Shown: piece after piece, positions 12,601 to 27,600 of the stretch
Numbering within the stretch: the first letter of the stretch is position 1
How the letters are laid out: each line of letters begins with the position of its first letter
Origin: Tetranychus cinnabarinus
Lineage: Eukaryota > Arthropoda > Arachnida > Trombidiformes > Tetranychidae
Reading direction: 5' to 3'
DNA: 64,000 nt
NCBI GenBank assembly: GCA_022266195.1
Contig: WHVY01000006.1
Location: 124,001-188,000, forward strand
Program-made: the position numbers and the translations under genes
The notes under the pieces: model-generated
Database searches by the model: none
What the model was told of the DNA's origin: nothing
Seen by the model: only the letters and a program-made list of their open reading frames with translations

Positions 12601-15600
12601 CGAAATGAAACAACGATAAGTGAAGTTTGTCTGTTGACTGAAAATCACAAATCACTGATTTGATTTTACTGTAATTTCGTTTTCACCAATGATCAAGTAT
12701 TTGGAATAAATTGTATGTCGTTTCACGATCATGACAAATGATCTTCATCAGTAGTTGCATTCAATTTGAATAATTGGAGAGTCATTTTCAGGGAAACACA
12801 ATTTTAACCATAAAAGGAGTAACTTGAATAATTATGGTTTTAAAATTCAAGCAACAGCCGAATCGGCCGTTTCCATTATCAGATTAAGATTTGTTTTTTC
12901 ATGTTTAAGTGTTAATGTTTGAGATGAAAAGCTATCAATGCATTTCAAGCAATAACATCAAGTGTAATTGCAATTGGATTATAATACAAAATTGGCTGGA
13001 GTAACGTTAGAGGAAGAAAATATCGATGAAAATGATGATAATATTCATGCTCATGATATTAGAATGTGGGTTTCGTCTGACTGTGCACTTAATAAAGATC
13101 AAGTTCTAACTGTGCTCAGTTATCAGATTAGTAGATAATTTGGTTTTACTATTCAAGTTGACTTTAAGAATTGATTTATTGATGAAAGGAAAATAGGAAA
13201 GGTTTTCTTTTCTTTTGTTTTTCCTCTTTTTCTCGCTAAATGAATCTCTCTTGAAATGCTTATTTATTAAACAGGTAAAAAGTGATTTTCATTTTCAAAG
13301 GTAAAATGAAGGCAACAAAGCGCATCACAGCAACTCGGATAAGATTAAAAGTGATTAAGCAAAAAGGAAGAAAAAGAAGCGTGAAAAAGGCATAAACTTG
13401 TAGTAAAAAAACAAGATGCTTGACCAACATCAACTGTTGGTTACTCAAAACGCGAACAACTCTTAATGCGATTCTTGAGTGATCCTTGAGCAATTACAGG
13501 TTAAGCCTGATCCATAACTAATTTTGCCTTTTAGTTGAAAACAAAAACAAAATAATATCTTTTCAATGGTCAAATTATTATCATTAACTGTTGTAATGAT
13601 AACATAAATGAAAAGCTAATAATTTGAGATTAAAAGCCTTGAGGCAATGAGGTTGATTAAGGAGAAGAAGGTGAAAAGGAATGAAAATACGAGTCAATTG
13701 GATGAGGCAAAAGGGAGGAGATAAAGGTTACAGGTTAGGTGAGGTGTCAAGGGTGGGATAAGGTGGGTGGTTGTGGTTATGGTCAGTGAGAATGAGAATC
13801 TTTGCGAATCTATTTTTGTCCATTTTAATCATCATAATGGTTACTCTTCTTGACTCAAGAGTAATGATTAAGCCAAGCAAATAGTGACTTGTTGGCCAAT
13901 GGAAGGTCACTTAGCGTTATTAAATTTTGCACCTTCAATCCAATTAAAGTGTCAATCATGATCATGACTTCAATTATTTGCAAAATTCGCAAATCTCTCA
14001 TTTCCATTGAACATTCCTATTTTGGTCAACTTTATTGACGATTAGAATCGACGAATTTTCTGTTTATAAAAATAGAACAAATTTTATCGATTAAATGTTC
14101 TAATGATTTCATACAAATCAAGGTAAACAATTGATTTTCTTTCTCTATTCGAATGAAGGAAAAGTTGAATTCACCTTGTTCTGTATGACTTGCCATGTAA
14201 CGATATTCACTGAATTATAATGTTTGTGATGAAAGAATGAAAAATGAGTCAAATTATTGAACATAATTTTACTTTCATAAGTTGAGATTCTGATGAGTTT
14301 AAATGTAGCAAAATATTGTTAATTTTACCTGATTTTTCTCTTGAATTTGCTACTGAATAAGGGTGAATCCGATCAAGAAAATTATTTAGATAAAAATTTT
14401 ATTGAAATAAAATTTCTTGATTAGATAAAAAGTGTTTTCATCTAATCTAAAAACCAAGCTTTCTCGTGAAAATAGCTAAGCTTTTTAGCTATTTACCTAG
14501 CTATCTTCGATTTCTATTTAGTCCCAGTCTTTTCTAATTCAAGTAAAATAGTTTCTATTGAATTTTCCCTGCTTTGACTGGGTGTTAATAGCATAAAACT
14601 GATTAATAACAAATCAAAAACTAATTAAATTCAAATTTAAACTAAGCTTAAATATACCACGTTTTTCAATCAATGAAAGCGCAAGACACTAATTTTAATA
14701 AAAATATGAGTTCGGAAAAGTTAAAAATGTGACGTAGTAAAAACGTCACACTTTTGTCCACTCTTATCTTTTTTATTCACATTTATCTCTTTTTATCTAA
14801 ATAATTTTCTTGATCGGATTCACCTTAAGTTGCAAATTAATTCATGTTAATGAAAAGAAAATTCTGTCCGTTTATAACAATGATAAAGTTCAACATTCAT
14901 TTTACTGGTTGAAAAACAGGGAAACTTTTGTAAAACATTTGCAGCCAACAATTTGTTTTACTTGAGTTGACAGTAAAAATAAGAAGAAACTTTCTCTAGT
15001 TGTAATTTACAAGTTGATATAAAGAGGAAAAGTTGAAGAAAAAAAGAAAATCAAGTTTCTTGATGGATTTTGTGTGTATTTTCATGTTGAACACACACAC
15101 AATTCAGTTGAATCCCTTTGTTGCCATGTTGATTTAATGTTGTCGTTGCTGTTATTGTTGCCTGTTCACATTTAAATGCATTGGGATTTGTAACAATTTT
15201 TCATGTAATCATGAAATAGCCTGATATTATTATTCTTATTATAATAATTGAACGAAATGAGGTTTTTCAAAGTAAAAGGTTAAAATGAGAAAAGCAAATT
15301 GGTTGAACAGCAAATTGGTTGAACAGCAAATTGAAAGGATTAACAATAAACTTTTTTTTCTTCGTCAAAACGCGAATCGAAAGGTTTTGAACCAAAAAAA
15401 GGTGACTTTAAACTTTGTTTCTTGTTTGCTTGCTCAACACAATTCAAAGGTTAATTTTGCATTTGTTTAGTTACGAGAAACTTGACTCTCAATTGTGCAA
15501 TTGTGGATTTGTGAGATTAAGGAAAGTCGACGGAATTGAAACTCGAGATTTTTCTGGTGAATTGAAATGATAGACAAAAAGCAGAAATAAATGAGTTGTT

Positions 15601-18600
15601 CAATGATTTGAGATTATGATGAAGAGAGAAGAAAAAGGAAAAATTGTTCAATAAAGGAATATGTTGCAAATTGATGAAGATTGTACGAGTTTCCATGACA
15701 AAAGCAAATGCTTTTCATGGAAAGTTACAAAATTTAAAGTTATCAAATTTCTGGTCAACATTGACCTTTCACTTGCATAACAGTCCAACAAATAAATGAG
15801 ATGGAAAAGTGAATCGATTTTTACTGTAAAACTATTAATAAAAGTTAATTGCTGTTAACGATTCAAGTTTGAAACAAAATATTTTCAATGAAATTTGCAA
15901 TCGAATCGACTTGATATTGAAACTTCAAAACTAATTGATTGCTTGATGAATGATTAAAGATCAGAATGACCTTGATCAGGTTGGAACATTTTTCAAGATT
16001 CGAATCAATTCGATTTCGAGAATAAAAAATAGAACAAATCAATCAATGCTTCTGTTTTGGTTATTTAGTAACTTTTTGCTAATCTTTAGGTTATCCATTG
16101 ATTTAAAGATGATCCAGTTTGGGGAATCGAGAGTTCAGTGATACTCAACGGAGTCGAGATGAAATGTTAAAGTTGATTAAAAATGAAATGGAAAAAGGAA
16201 AATGTTCCTTTTTTTATATAAATGCTGGAAAAGGGTAAATTGTGATTTATAAAAGTAAAATTAAAAGTGATGCGGATGCTGAGCTTAACCAGGTAAAATC
16301 AAAAGATTAAGGTTGATCGAGAATACAAAGGAATAGAGTTTCATCAAGGAAAAAGGGAAAAAAGAATGAGAAGAAAACTAAATCAAATTAAATTATTTGT
16401 AACTTTTTTTTCTTCATCTTCTTTCTCCTGCTGATGCTTTTCTCTGTTTCCTTCCTTTTTCATGCTGATTCCTGAGTATTTTCAACAACAATTTGAAACA
16501 AACAAAAGTTGACTTACATTGTTAGTTGCTATTAGTAAAAAGAGATGAAACTTTGCTTCATAATCTAATTTTGCGTTTTCTCGAGTAAAATACTTTCTTC
16601 ACATCTTCTTTCGTCATCTTCATCATTCCAATCTTTCTCTTTACTCACCTTTCCTCACCTTTTTCCCTTCCTTTTGCTGTCCATTTTCATTTGTTATTTT
16701 CATCGCCACTTTTGCATAAAAATTTCACTCAATTTCAACATTCATTCTTCAATCAACTTTATTCAATAATCCTTTTCACTTCCAAATACGAACATTGAAA
16801 TCACTTTGTGTTACTAAATTGCCAAAACTCACTTTTGGTCAATGAATGAAACTTCAGGATTCAGAATTTCTTCAACACTTTGGCTGTCTGAAATTTTTTC
16901 AAAAAGCAACAGAACTTTTGATTTGCCTGAAGCAACTGATTTTAACACAGGATCTTTTTTTCAGTTAAACATGAATTATCCGAGATTATCGAACTAGGTG
17001 AAGTGAATAAATGAATAATAGAAACGATTCACTAGTCTTAAGGAAATTCCTTGAAAAATGTGTGAATCGATTGTAAGTGTTGGAATAGAAAATTAGAATT
17101 TGATTAACAAAGTTGCCAGTAAAATGATATAAATAGAAATTCAATGAAAAAGAATAATTTCCTTGAATCAATAATGATTAAAACATGATGCTATTATAGT
17201 CCTTTGAACAGTTTAACATTTGCAAATGTTTTTTGTTATCATGCAAATTGTTTCGAAATATAATTGAAACTGATTTGAAACTGATTTATCGAAAAAAAGA
17301 AGAAAAAACGAAAAGAAATAAAAGCAATAGTAAAGTTTATTGAATTTAAAATTATCAAAACAGTCATCGACTGAAGCCATCGAACCGTTGAGAAGATGAA
17401 ATTGATTCGCCTGAGGAATGATTTCATTCCTTACTCAAAGTTAAAAGATTGATCAACATGAATGGTCAAAATATAACACAATGACCCATTTGGACAACAT
17501 TCATGATAATACAATGTAGACATAAATTGTGATACAGTAACGTTAACAGCAAACAGAATGATTCTCAATGAGAAAATTCTGGTCAAAAAAGAATCGAAAG
17601 TAAATGCCATTTCACCATAAAATTTACTTTTATTTATTTCTTTTTTTTCCTTCAATTTCTCCACCAAAATAAGTATAATTTTATTCGCAAAAAAAGAGTC
17701 GAGACACATTTTGATGCAAATTCTGGTTAAACGAAGGCAAAACTAATAATAAATTTTATTGTTACCATGAATGGTTAGCAATTATCGAACATGAAAAAAA
17801 TTATTTCTTTTCTTATTTAATAACATTCAAAGGAAGAAAGCGTTCAATTTAAATAATTGCATGTCAATGGAAATAAGTTATCGAAATATTTGAATCACGA
17901 ATTTCTTCTTTTCCAAAATTATCGTTAAATTTTCAAATGGATTCAAATTGACAAGTCGATTGTTAATAATACTTTTGTCTCATTATATTTTTACGCAACA
18001 CCAATCGATTAATCTCATTGAATGAATCATTTCCAGTTGAACTTATCAAAATGCAAATAGATCTAACTGAGCAAAAATGAATTTCATAATTTTTGCTCTT
18101 TTCTAGAAAAAAGGCCAATTTTTGATATTCGCAAGAAAAGAACTGCAATTTGATTAGAAAATTTAATCTGACTGATTGAAACCAGAATCAAGTTAATCAT
18201 GGAATGGAAAGTGAAACATGAAGCTATTAATAATTTTGTGTAACCTTAACTTTTAATTCAGTAAATGAAAAGAGTAAAAAAAGGAAAATCTAATGAGTGG
18301 AAAGTTGAGAAAATTGGAATCACTGGAAATGGCGAAAAAAAAATGAGAAAAAATGGAAAGTTTAAATAACATGGAAATGATTGAGATTTTTCATTTACTC
18401 CAGCAATTGGCTTAAAAGCAAAATTGGATAGTTTTTATTACTTTACAGTCTTTATCTGAACAATAATGTGTATTATGTTTGCTATTATTAGAGTTCAACT
18501 TTTTATTCACTTCATTATTCAGATTATTTGTTAACACAACAGTTCCCTTGACCATTGTGAATGGCAAGTGTTTAGAAGTGAGAAGATGTCCAAAGGAAGG

Positions 18601-21600
18601 GACAGGGTTTTATCATGACTTTTATTGCCCTTAACTTTATTCTCTTATTCAACATTCTCAATCAATCCTTTTCTTCGGTGTACTTTGGATTACTTTTTCT
18701 GGTTCTTCTTGTTCAACACTTTCTTTGCTTACATTTTTCACTTTTTCCGTTTTCTGTCTCTTCAGTTTCTTTTCAGTTTCTTTTCGAGGTTCAAGTAAAT
18801 TTATCCAGAAAAGGCTTATCGATCATTCTTAACTGTATATTTGTTCAGAGATGAAAAACCAATGATGATAACGATAATGATGATTATAGTTTACAGGCTT
18901 CAACTTGTTTAACAAGAAGACTTTGAGAACAATAAATTGCTTCTGTTTTTCCTGTTATTTCATTCCAATGGTTCAATCTCCATTCCAAATACATATTATC
19001 TGAGAAAGCAAAGTTTAATCAAAATATATTGACCTCATTTGGTGACATATTTTATCCTCAAATTGTTATCTTTTGGTGAACTTTCATTAAGTTCAAGATC
19101 ACCATTTCTGATGTTGTATTCAAACTGAAATCCAGAACAAGAAATGAAAGTTTTTCTATTAATATCTTTGAAAAATGAAATTCGGTGAAACGTCCAACAA
19201 TATTTATGTTAATCAAGCTTCAACTTGGTTAACCAAAGAGAAAAACATTTTCCATTCAAAATCATTTCCATATTTATTCAAGTCTGGAATTCCAGTCAAG
19301 CTCAGCATTGACATTAAACAGCAAAACCTTAATTCTGCTCAAGTCTTTCCAGTTGCATTGAATAGTCATCAACAGATTCTTTGGTCGTTCAATTTATCGT
19401 TGAAAATAACCCAATAACTAAATGTTAGCAAATTTCATGCGATCTTTTATCGACACTTCACGATCGAAACATTTTTGACTGAATATGGATTCGATTACGA
19501 TTTCAACTCTAGAAGTTGACAAAATTCAAGAAATGTATTGAAAGTTTATTCGGAAAAGATGTTAAGAGAAATCAAAGAAATAAGAAGAAGGTAAAAATAA
19601 CAGTAAAATTGAACTGCAAGTTGAATGGTTGCTGATGAAATAGACGATAAGATGAAGGAAGGAAGGAAAAGAAATGAAGATGAAAACATGAACAGTTTGT
19701 CCATGAATCCATTGGGAATGTTAGGTGTGAGTTGAAAGGTGTAAAGAGGGAAAAGTAGACTTTCGAGTTTCTCGAAACTCTTTTTTTAAAGGCAACTTCA
19801 AGTGCAGTTATTGAAGCCATCAAGATTATCTGGATAATAATCAGTGTTTAGGAAAATTAAAACAAAAAGTTAACTTATCAGTTGCAACACTTGATTCATC
19901 ATGTTTTCACCGTTTATTGAACAAGACTTCTCATTTATCGCCAACTTTTTTTTCCATCAAATTTTAATAAGAATGAGATTTTACGATTTAGATGTTCACT
20001 TGAAATTGAATTAAATGGTAATAAAAAAAGATTATGCATTTATGTAAAGATAATTTGCTGCTGCTATTAACATTAGTCTATTCAGGGTTGGCTAATGTAA
20101 AACTGGTGAGAAGTTAATATTGTAAGTTGTCATGAAAATAAACACATTTTTGGTGTGTTGTTACTTGAAATACATGGTAAAAAGAAGTGATGATAAAAGA
20201 TGTTTAAGATGTTCCAGCAAGATGAAAGTGAATGAGAAAATTTATGAAGAATGAGAAAAGGTATAAAAGAGATTCTATTTGATATCATGTTTTTGTTTCA
20301 AGAGCAATATTATGTTATGATGTGGATAATAATAATGATAATAAATATAAATATAAATACATATAAAAACTTGTATCAGCAGAATGTAGTTGTGAGATGA
20401 TTATGAAGCAAGAAAAGTGTAGATTCATTGGGCTCATAAAACATGATTGAGACCAATGGTTCCATCAATCTCAACCTTCTTCAGATGAACTTTTTCTTAA
20501 GATGTTCTGTGAACAATGCAATAATAACATCAATATCAATAACAGTAACAGCAAAGTTTACCAAACAAAAAAAAGAGAACATAAAAAAGTAAACTTTTTC
20601 TTTGCTCTTTCATAAGAAAAGTTATCAATGGATTTATTGGGTTAACAAATGTTTCTCGATAAAATAATTGTAACAATTTCGAAATGCTATTCATGGGATC
20701 AACGAGTTTGCAAATCGATAGAAAGTTTCAGTTCAAAGTTTGCATAATTTTGAGAAAAGAATAGAAATGCATTTCGATTGAAAAATGCTAATTAACTTTG
20801 ATTGAAACAGAAAAGGTTATGGATCCAACATTTTGTTCTGCCTTGACCTTAATGCAACTTTTCACGGGTCAATAGATAATTGGTTTGCCTGTGATCAGTT
20901 GAGAGGTTTTAATTAAAAGATGTTATCAAATCATCCGAAATTGAAAACTGAGTTTTATTTGCTGTTGAGCTTCATCAGGTTTTATGCATTTAATGGCCTT
21001 ATAACTTTAAAAACTCAATTTTTAAAAAAATCGATGCTTACATCATGAAATTTGAGATTCTTTACGAGGTTATGTATTAAAGTGATTAGAGAGTAAATTA
21101 AGAAAAATTGGAGAATATCGAATATCTTTTCTTTAATTTTAGTTATAAAGTCGACTGGACTGGGATGGAATTGACATGAATCTAAATTTTGCATCAACTT
21201 TGATTTCTGTTCTGTTTACAATGAAAGAAACAAATCCTCGAGCATACGAGTTGAGAAGCTAATCCTCATCTTGTTTGAATTACAGTCTTGTTCTTGTATC
21301 AAATGCTGGTGATGATAATTGGAGTGAGTTGGTGAGAGAGTTAAGTCAGTTGAAATGGCAAGAATGAGAAGAAGAGAAATTAATCCTACTGATCTATTTC
21401 ACTTTCGAGTGACCAGCAAATGAACTGTAAATGATGTGGTCTTTGACCATGAAATATGAAATTGTTTACCCATTATTTCAACTTAGAGCAAGTTATAGTA
21501 CAAAATTGGGTTTCCCTTTGGTAATAATCAGTAACAGAAAGAAAAGTGAAGGAAAAGAGGAAAAAATGTTTGTTTATTGATTAACCTTTTTTTGTCTGAT

Positions 21601-24600
21601 GACAAGAGAAACGCAAAGCTGAAATGAAAAGTTGAACTTTTATCGGTAAAAGTTGAACAGAAGAGGAGAGATGAAGAGAAGAAGAAGAAGAAGATAAAGA
21701 GGAAGAGAAAAAAATATTAGTTACAAGATATAATAAGTTAACATTACTGGGAGGGAAAAATATCTGTAAGGGTCACCAAGGGAATAACAGTGTAACTCAA
21801 GGTTACCTAATAGCAATTTCCTAATAAACAAAATTGTCCATCGAGAGAGAGAGGGAGAGATGAGTCACAACGGAAGAGAAGAGGATCGAGTGAGCCCATC
21901 TAATGACCTGAATAGGGAAAAGATCACGACATTGGAATGAAAGGGAAGGAAGGAAAGCGCAACAAAACACGAGCAATGATTAAGTGATGTCTAGTAATGA
22001 GCTCGTCTCCATTTAGAGAGACAATTATTAATCATTCATTTCTATTTATTAATCATTTGCATTAATTTTGATTCAATGTAATGTAACAATAAACTAATGA
22101 TCCTAAAATGAAATCTCATCATTAGGCGATAATAGTAAATGGAGTTAAAAAGAGAAAAGTTTTTCTTTCCAATTAAGTTGATGCAAATTATTTAAGATTG
22201 GTGAATGAATAGAGATTGTCTTTGATGACAATTTTTCCACTCGAGTTAATTGAATTGACAATCTTCTGTAATGACAATTGGAAAAGTGATAATAAGTGTA
22301 TTAACATTGATCAGTGTTGATTATCATTAACACAATTTACATTTCAATCAGAGGTTCAACGAGAATGGTAATGAGATAATCAGATGATCAGATTAGATTG
22401 AAATGGCATTCTTTTCATTATTGAAATATTTTTCAACTTTTTTAGTTCTCTTCTTCATTCAATAATGGTTTCCAATGAAAGTAATGATAATAAATGGACA
22501 AAAAATGATCACAAACAAGTTGTGATAAATCATTTGTGATTCAATGGGAACCAAGAATTTGACTCGACAAGAGTAAAATGAAATTGTCTAAACTGTGCGG
22601 TTGATTAACGGTCCATTAAACATGGAAAATTCAACAATCAGAACAATTTTCTCATTGATTTTGACCTCTTTCAATTTGATATTAATGAATTTCAACGCCA
22701 ATTGATTCATTCAACAATTTATTTCACTTTCAATTTTTACCTTTAGTTTCAACATTTCATTGGATAAATTGAAAATATAATCTGAAAATGCTTTTGCAAA
22801 TCAAATGGAACAATCGAAATGAGAAGAAATGATCATTAATAATTGTGACAGGGATTCGATAAAAAAAGTTGATATGTCTACTTATATAATAATATTATCT
22901 TTACATCTATTAATAGATTATATTAATAATCTGAAAGAAATGCTTTCTTCTCATAATTAACATTTGTGAGCAAAATGAAACAAAAGTTGACTCGATTAAG
23001 CCTGAGGTTATTCGGAATAAAGAAATACTTTCAGTAATAATGGACCTCAACTTTTCTTCTTATCCTGTTGTTCCGCATAAAATTCAATTCAGCTGTGATT
23101 GACACACCCAAGACTCTTGAACCACTTTTACTTTACTAACTAATGTATTACTTTGCCTAATGCAAGACAACTTGGCCTGTTGACATTCAATTCAATATCG
23201 CCATACTTAGCATGATTGAAAGGCTGAAAGGAGAATGAACAAGAAAATTGATTCGAAAAAAACTAACAATGTCAATAGAATCATCATTTTCATCATGAAA
23301 TTATGGTAAATCAGTTTAGATTTGAAATGTTGATATCAAACAGAAGCTAAAATGCACTGTTAATAAGTTAATATGATTACCTTTATCAATGAATCTCAAT
23401 ATTTCACTTTAAATTGAAAGACTTTTAATCAATTAGAAGCTGCAAGTTATTGCAAGTAAAACTTGCAGTGATAAATATCGAGTTGGAATGGAATTTTATT
23501 TTTTCTTCTTTCCGTGTAAAGAGTCTGAATTACAATAAGTATTGATGGTATTGTGCTGAAGGTTTCAGTTGAAATTCTGTGTTCAGTTTTCTCCTGAGAA
23601 ATATCAATGGAAAGATTAATGATATTTCTATGTGAAAAGATATGTTTATGGTGTTAGTCTTGTTGCTTGTGAAGATGAACGAAAAACGAGAAACACTTTT
23701 TCTGATTGTAGTTGATTTCCTATTTATGTGTGACATTTTGTTCATCATTCTCATCATCATTCCCTGTTCTATCATGATGCACACTCAATTCATTTCCATT
23801 GCAACATCAAATCCATTGACTCAATCTGACAGTTTATTATTATCACTCTTGTTATGATTATATTTTTGTTTGCAGATTATTTATAAACTTTCATTCAACT
23901 GCTGAAAATAGCGCTTTTAAAGTTCTCATGAGATTTCACCTCAAATTCTGAAAATAGATGCAAAACTGTAAACTCGAAATGTTCAACTCAGTTAAATATT
24001 ATTTATCAGTTGATCAGATTTTCTTTCTTTCTTTTACTCAAAAAAAAGAATGAAAATTGATAAAAAGTCTATTTTCTTCTATTTTTGCATCCAGTCATGG
24101 AAATTCCAAACCGAATTCATCTTTAAAATGAAACTTGCATTTTCAATTTTCATCCTCAATTCCAAGATATTTCAATCCTTCAGATTATTGCCATTTTATT
24201 GCAGTTTTCTAAGGATTCATCTTTGAGCAAAAGGATTGAGCAAAATATTAAAACGAAAACAATTCTTTCGATGTTTCGAAATTTCATTCCATGAAGGAAT
24301 TGAATTTATAACTCGGAATTCCGTTCGAAATCATTGCAACTTCTAAACACGTTATCGTCTTAAATTGTAATTTTCTTGAAGTACTTCTGTTCGATGAAAA
24401 TATTAAGATGAGTGGAAAAAGATTACAGATAGAAATGAATGGATTTTAAGAAAAGTTTACATTAGCGAATGTCCAGTTAAAACGCTTTATGAAAAAACTT
24501 AATGAGTTTAACTAAAGAGTTATCATAAAAAATGCTTTTAAATGATTTTAAAAGTCGAATAGGTAACGTCGTATAAGTTTAAGACGAATTATTGATTTAT

Positions 24601-27600
24601 CCATTTTCCATAAATTTTCCTATTTGCCCATGAAGAATATCTTTCCGTAATTCTGGTTAATTTCGGACAAATTTCATCATCTCTATCCATCAGACTAATC
24701 TTCATTACTTAGTCGAATCTTTTAAAATGTTATTTTAAGAAAATTGAGCTTTTGAGAGTTTTGAAGATAACAAATCTAAACGAATCTTAAGAATCGAAAA
24801 ACGTTTTCAATGATTTCAGCCTTACAGTTCTGAATATTACTTATGATTTAGTTTCTATCCAAGCCGTTATATGATCTCAGTAGAAGAATGACGTTTCGCT
24901 ATTTTGATCTGAACTTATTACTTCTCATCTTGCTGAATAGCATCGGGCTGAGAAATGCTCAGATAGAAATCATTGGTTTCAATTACAAATCTTTAATCAA
25001 AAGGATTTAAAACATTAATCGATTCAGCATTACAAGCATAATGTCGGTAACTTGACTAAGCTTTACAAGTAGAGTGACGAGTCTTATTATAATATTGGTT
25101 CATTGAAATTCAACGGTTGGCACTCATCAAGTTAACAGATGAAACATCAGAAGCAAAGTTGAATTCATGATAAACACTGAAACAAGTTGAAATACATATT
25201 CTGTTATCTTTCAGTCTCTTATTTTCCACTGTTCATGATTCCTTCGGAATCGCTTATTGGTGTTGATGTTGCTTTTGAGTTGCAGTTTTCTTGAGGCATG
25301 ATAATGATGAAAAATGTCTCGATCAATTTAACTTGAATGAAATTGAGAAGTCAAAGGGATCTGCTGAGAATGACAAGAACAACAAAAGTTGAAGACAATA
25401 AATCATCAATCAACTTTACCAAAATGCTGATTACAAGCAAGATTAACAAATGCAAGTAAAGGAATGTAAAGCTAACTGACCCATCAGAAAAATAAGTTGA
25501 CCTGAAAAGAAGTAAAAAAACATGATAAACTTCAATGGCAATGGCAAGTATCCATTGAAATGACGAAAAGGTCGTAAAATGGAGTTGAATGAAAATTGAA
25601 TCGAGAAACAATGATAATGATGAAAAAGAACATTAAATTTATTATAAAATAAGTTTTGCAAATAATGAGCTCGACTTATTGAACATTAGACTTTTTGCAT
25701 CAAATGTCATCAAAAACTAATAATGATTGTGATTCAAGTTAAAGACAAATAAGAGTCTTGAAAATTGATAAGTCATTATTATCCAGAAGTTATTTACTGG
25801 CAATTATTTTTCACTTTAAGCATTTCATGATAATTTATTGTCAGTTGAAACAAAACAAATGAAAAAGGATAAAGGTTTAAGAAGAGTTTCGCTTTCATAA
25901 GAATCTTAATGCAGAAACGATTCAATAGGTTATTCAGTTCATCATGAAAAATGATGAAAAGTAAAAAGTAAAATGAGCCAAAAAGAAATTCATTTTCAAC
26001 TTTATCTAAAATGATGAAAACAGGTAAAAATATCAACATCAACATTCAATTGTTAAACCATTTACTTCAAGTAATATGATTAATGAAACGAAATTTTCAT
26101 TCACAAGTTGAAACCAATTGAAATTCAGACAGAAAATTTCAATTCTTCAAAATTGGACAAAAATTCAAATAAAGATTCATGCTTCTGAACTTGCGATTCA
26201 ACCAGAATCATGAATGCACAAATCGTCTCCTGATGTTACATTGAAATGAGATTCTGTGAAAGTTGACAAATTTTCATTCGACACTCTGAAACTTAAGCAG
26301 AAGAAAATTCGGTCTCCAAAAATTGAACTTGAATCGAACGATCAATTGAATGTTTTTTCGAATCTGGATTTCTTCGATAAAGATTGAAATTATTATCTTT
26401 AGTCAAAAACCTTATTCTTCATGAAACATTTCCTTCGCAATTGAAAACATTCCTTCAACTAACAATACGCAATGAATTTGACATTGAAATTAACAATAAT
26501 ATTCTGAACGAGAACATTCCAAGAACAGAAGATTCTTTCTTTCAGGCTAAATGAACTCAACTGAATTTAAACCAAAGTGATAATATACAATTTAAAAGAT
26601 GAAAAGTGGAACTTCACAAATGAATAACAAATTTTTTCTAGTTTAGGTTTTCCAGGTTATCATATTATTAGCTCATTTTTACAGACAATTTTGGTTCCCT
26701 CAATTCCATGGAAAATAATGAAACATTCAGAAAACTCGCCATAAATTACAATAATATAAATAATAATTGCACCAATTGAGGCTCCAGGAATGAATATTTT
26801 GAGCAACAGTTAAATAATATCAGTTTCATTAGTTTTCGAGGAAAAAGGAAAAAACTTTTTCTTCTTTAGTTCATCTTGACTAATGAATTCGACATCATGT
26901 TCAGTTAAGATAATATGAATAGACTATTGATTATTTGGAGGCATCATTATAACATTATCATCACCATCATATTGATGAATGAAAAATGAATTTCATTGGG
27001 CGTTGGTTAATTTCAAATTAACTGAATAACCTTCACTTTATTTACTTTCCTTTATAATGTTATTCAATTTTAATCAATTTTTCTTTTCTTTTTTTACTCT
27101 TTAAGATGTAATAACCGCCACTAATATGATTATTACGAGTCAAACAAAGTGCATTAGCAAGTAAATGATGTTGCCTGCTATTTCAGTTGAAGAAAGAGTT
27201 GCTCATTTTAATTCAAAATGAAACATTTTTTTCTCATTTTGTGATCATCAATTGTTCATTCAAAATTAGTTCCTCAATTCAGTTCAGTAGATTATAAGGA
27301 TCATTAGAAAAGCAGCTTATTGTTTACATTTCATTTAATAATTTTAAGATGCTTCAAGCTTCGCTTATAGACTAAATAGAAACATCAAAATGCAAACTCG
27401 CAAATTCGATTCAATGTTCAAATTTTGTGCCAAATATTATCACAAATAACTTCTCTAAAAACCGACCAGATTCAATACAAATTCATCGACAAAAAATCGA
27501 TTTCGATCATTTCGTAGCGCTTCAAATCTCATTTAAATTCCAACGAATTGATGCATCGCATGAAATCGATAAAATCGAAAATTTGAATTCTTATTCAATA

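Larger units (their letters stand above)
14361..14825. mobile_element. MITE-like non-autonomous transposon with 35-bp perfect terminal inverted repeats (PIF/Harbinger-like)
   Basis: GGTGAATCCGATCAAGAAAA and the following bases to 14396 are perfectly repeated in inverted orientation at 14790-14824, ending TTGATCGGATTCACC. Flanking TAA occurs at 14358-14360 and 14826-14828, consistent with the 3-bp TWA target duplication of PIF/Harbinger elements and their Tourist-type MITEs. The 465-bp body lacks any long ORF. Internal sub-palindromes such as ATAGCTAAGC/TTTTAGCTAT near 14470-14500 suggest it can fold. The inverted repeats are certain from the sequence; the superfamily is inferred from the three-base flank and could be wrong. 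Confidence 0.85.

Noticed and set aside
13260..13493. Minus-strand frame with two apparent membrane helices, opposite a 29-codon very basic plus-strand frame
   Set aside because: The hydrophobicity is the mirror image of an A-rich strand (AAA/TTT codons). No homology and no supporting signals.
23441..23470. CTGCAAGT...ACTTGCAG inverted repeat considered as a microRNA precursor
   Set aside because: The stem is only 8 bp with a 13-base loop, too short for a microRNA hairpin.
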